Of a stretch of 6,523 bases of DNA, positions 6,361 through 6,523 are shown one piece after another. The notes below the pieces were generated by a model, which made no database searches, was not told the origin of the DNA, and saw nothing but the letters and a program-made list of their open reading frames with translations. The position numbers and the translations under genes are program-made. Numbering within the stretch: the stretch's first letter is position 1; each line of letters opens with the position of its first letter. The DNA is from Clostridiaceae bacterium (GTDB lineage Bacteria; Bacillota; Clostridia; Saccharofermentanales; DTU023), in NCBI GenBank assembly GCA_012511185.1, contig JAAZGN010000193.1:1-6523 (forward strand), in the 5' to 3' direction.

Positions 6361-6523
6361 AGAAGGACACCGTTTATGTAATTTACTGGTTTTTCGCGCT
6401 GGCGCCCTTTCTGACGGCACTCCCGCTCTTTTTCCTGATGCCTGAAAATGTCGCTGCCCGCTACTACGCCCTGGCCTGGTTCGAACGTCAGGGAACGCGG
6501 TGGGAAGTCTTCCTGATCCCCAC
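6357..6523 (+). CDS. DUF1648 / SdpI-like membrane protein, N-terminal fragment
   Basis: An ATG at 6357 overlaps the methyltransferase stop (ATGA, 6357-6360) and opens a frame of 55 codons plus two bases to the right edge. After a short KK-containing N-terminus comes one hydrophobic segment (about residues 6-27), then MPENVAARYYALAWFERQGTRWEVFLIP split across residues 28-54. This follows the DUF1648 pattern of a membrane helix, a Pro-rich turn, an H/Y-x-x-x-G/F-like stretch and a Lys/Arg-x-x-x-x-x-x-Pro ending, as in SdpI-type immunity proteins and related transporters or sensors. Neither the canonical His of the Pro-x-His-x-x-x-x-G motif nor its Gly is clearly kept, so the family call is moderate. 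There is no obvious ribosome-binding site; translational coupling to the methyltransferase is likely. A self-protection role is speculation. Confidence 0.6.
   Translation, partial: MKKDTVYVIYWFFALAPFLTALPLFFLMPENVAARYYALAWFERQGTRWEVFLIP

Noticed and set aside
5698..6420. A 240-codon open frame on the minus strand opposite the methyltransferase
   Set aside because: It lies entirely antisense to a clear methyltransferase and the ends of its neighbours, has no recognisable domain, and reflects codon bias of the real gene.
1..6523. CRISPR array, tRNA, rRNA, insertion sequence or attachment site
   Set aside because: I saw no regularly spaced repeats, no tRNA cloverleaf or rRNA segment, no transposase-like product and no terminal inverted repeats.

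Overview
The window looks like bacterial chromosome of moderately high GC with strong GGAGG-type ribosome-binding sites, ATGA stop/start overlaps and dense coding. DUF503 (YlxP), an acyl-ACP thioesterase, an SLC45/sucrose-type MFS carrier and a DUF1648 (SdpI-like) protein together suggest a Gram-positive-type anaerobe such as a member of the Clostridia. That placement is an inference from family distributions, not a taxonomic result.

Layout: the left third (1-2042) is on the minus strand. Reading leftwards from 2042 it holds an acyl-ACP thioesterase, a DUF503 protein overlapping it by 4 bases (ATGA), a 108-base gap with a small perfect hairpin, and an MFS transporter that runs off the left edge. 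A 280-base divergent intergenic region (2043-2322) separates this from a plus-strand operon. The first gene of that operon, 2323-5727, encodes a 1134-residue fusion of a fatty-acyl adenylating ligase, an acyl carrier protein and a PLP-dependent alpha-oxoamine synthase. A class I SAM methyltransferase follows (5737-6360). The third gene overlaps it by 4 bases and begins a DUF1648/SdpI-like membrane protein cut by the right edge.

How they may work together: the fusion carries every domain needed to activate a free carboxylic acid as acyl-AMP, load it on its own phosphopantetheine arm, and condense it decarboxylatively with an amino acid to release an alpha-amino ketone. With serine and a long chain this would be a 3-ketosphinganine-like sphingoid base. 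With another amino acid it would be an aminoketone natural product of the kind made by ACP-AOS enzymes such as PigH/RedN. The divergent thioesterase could supply the free fatty acid from fatty-acid synthesis, the methyltransferase could tailor the product, and the membrane protein might protect or sense. The domain calls are solid; the substrates, product and cross-strand cooperation are inference. This compact acyl-ligase/ACP/AOS system is the most interesting element of the window.
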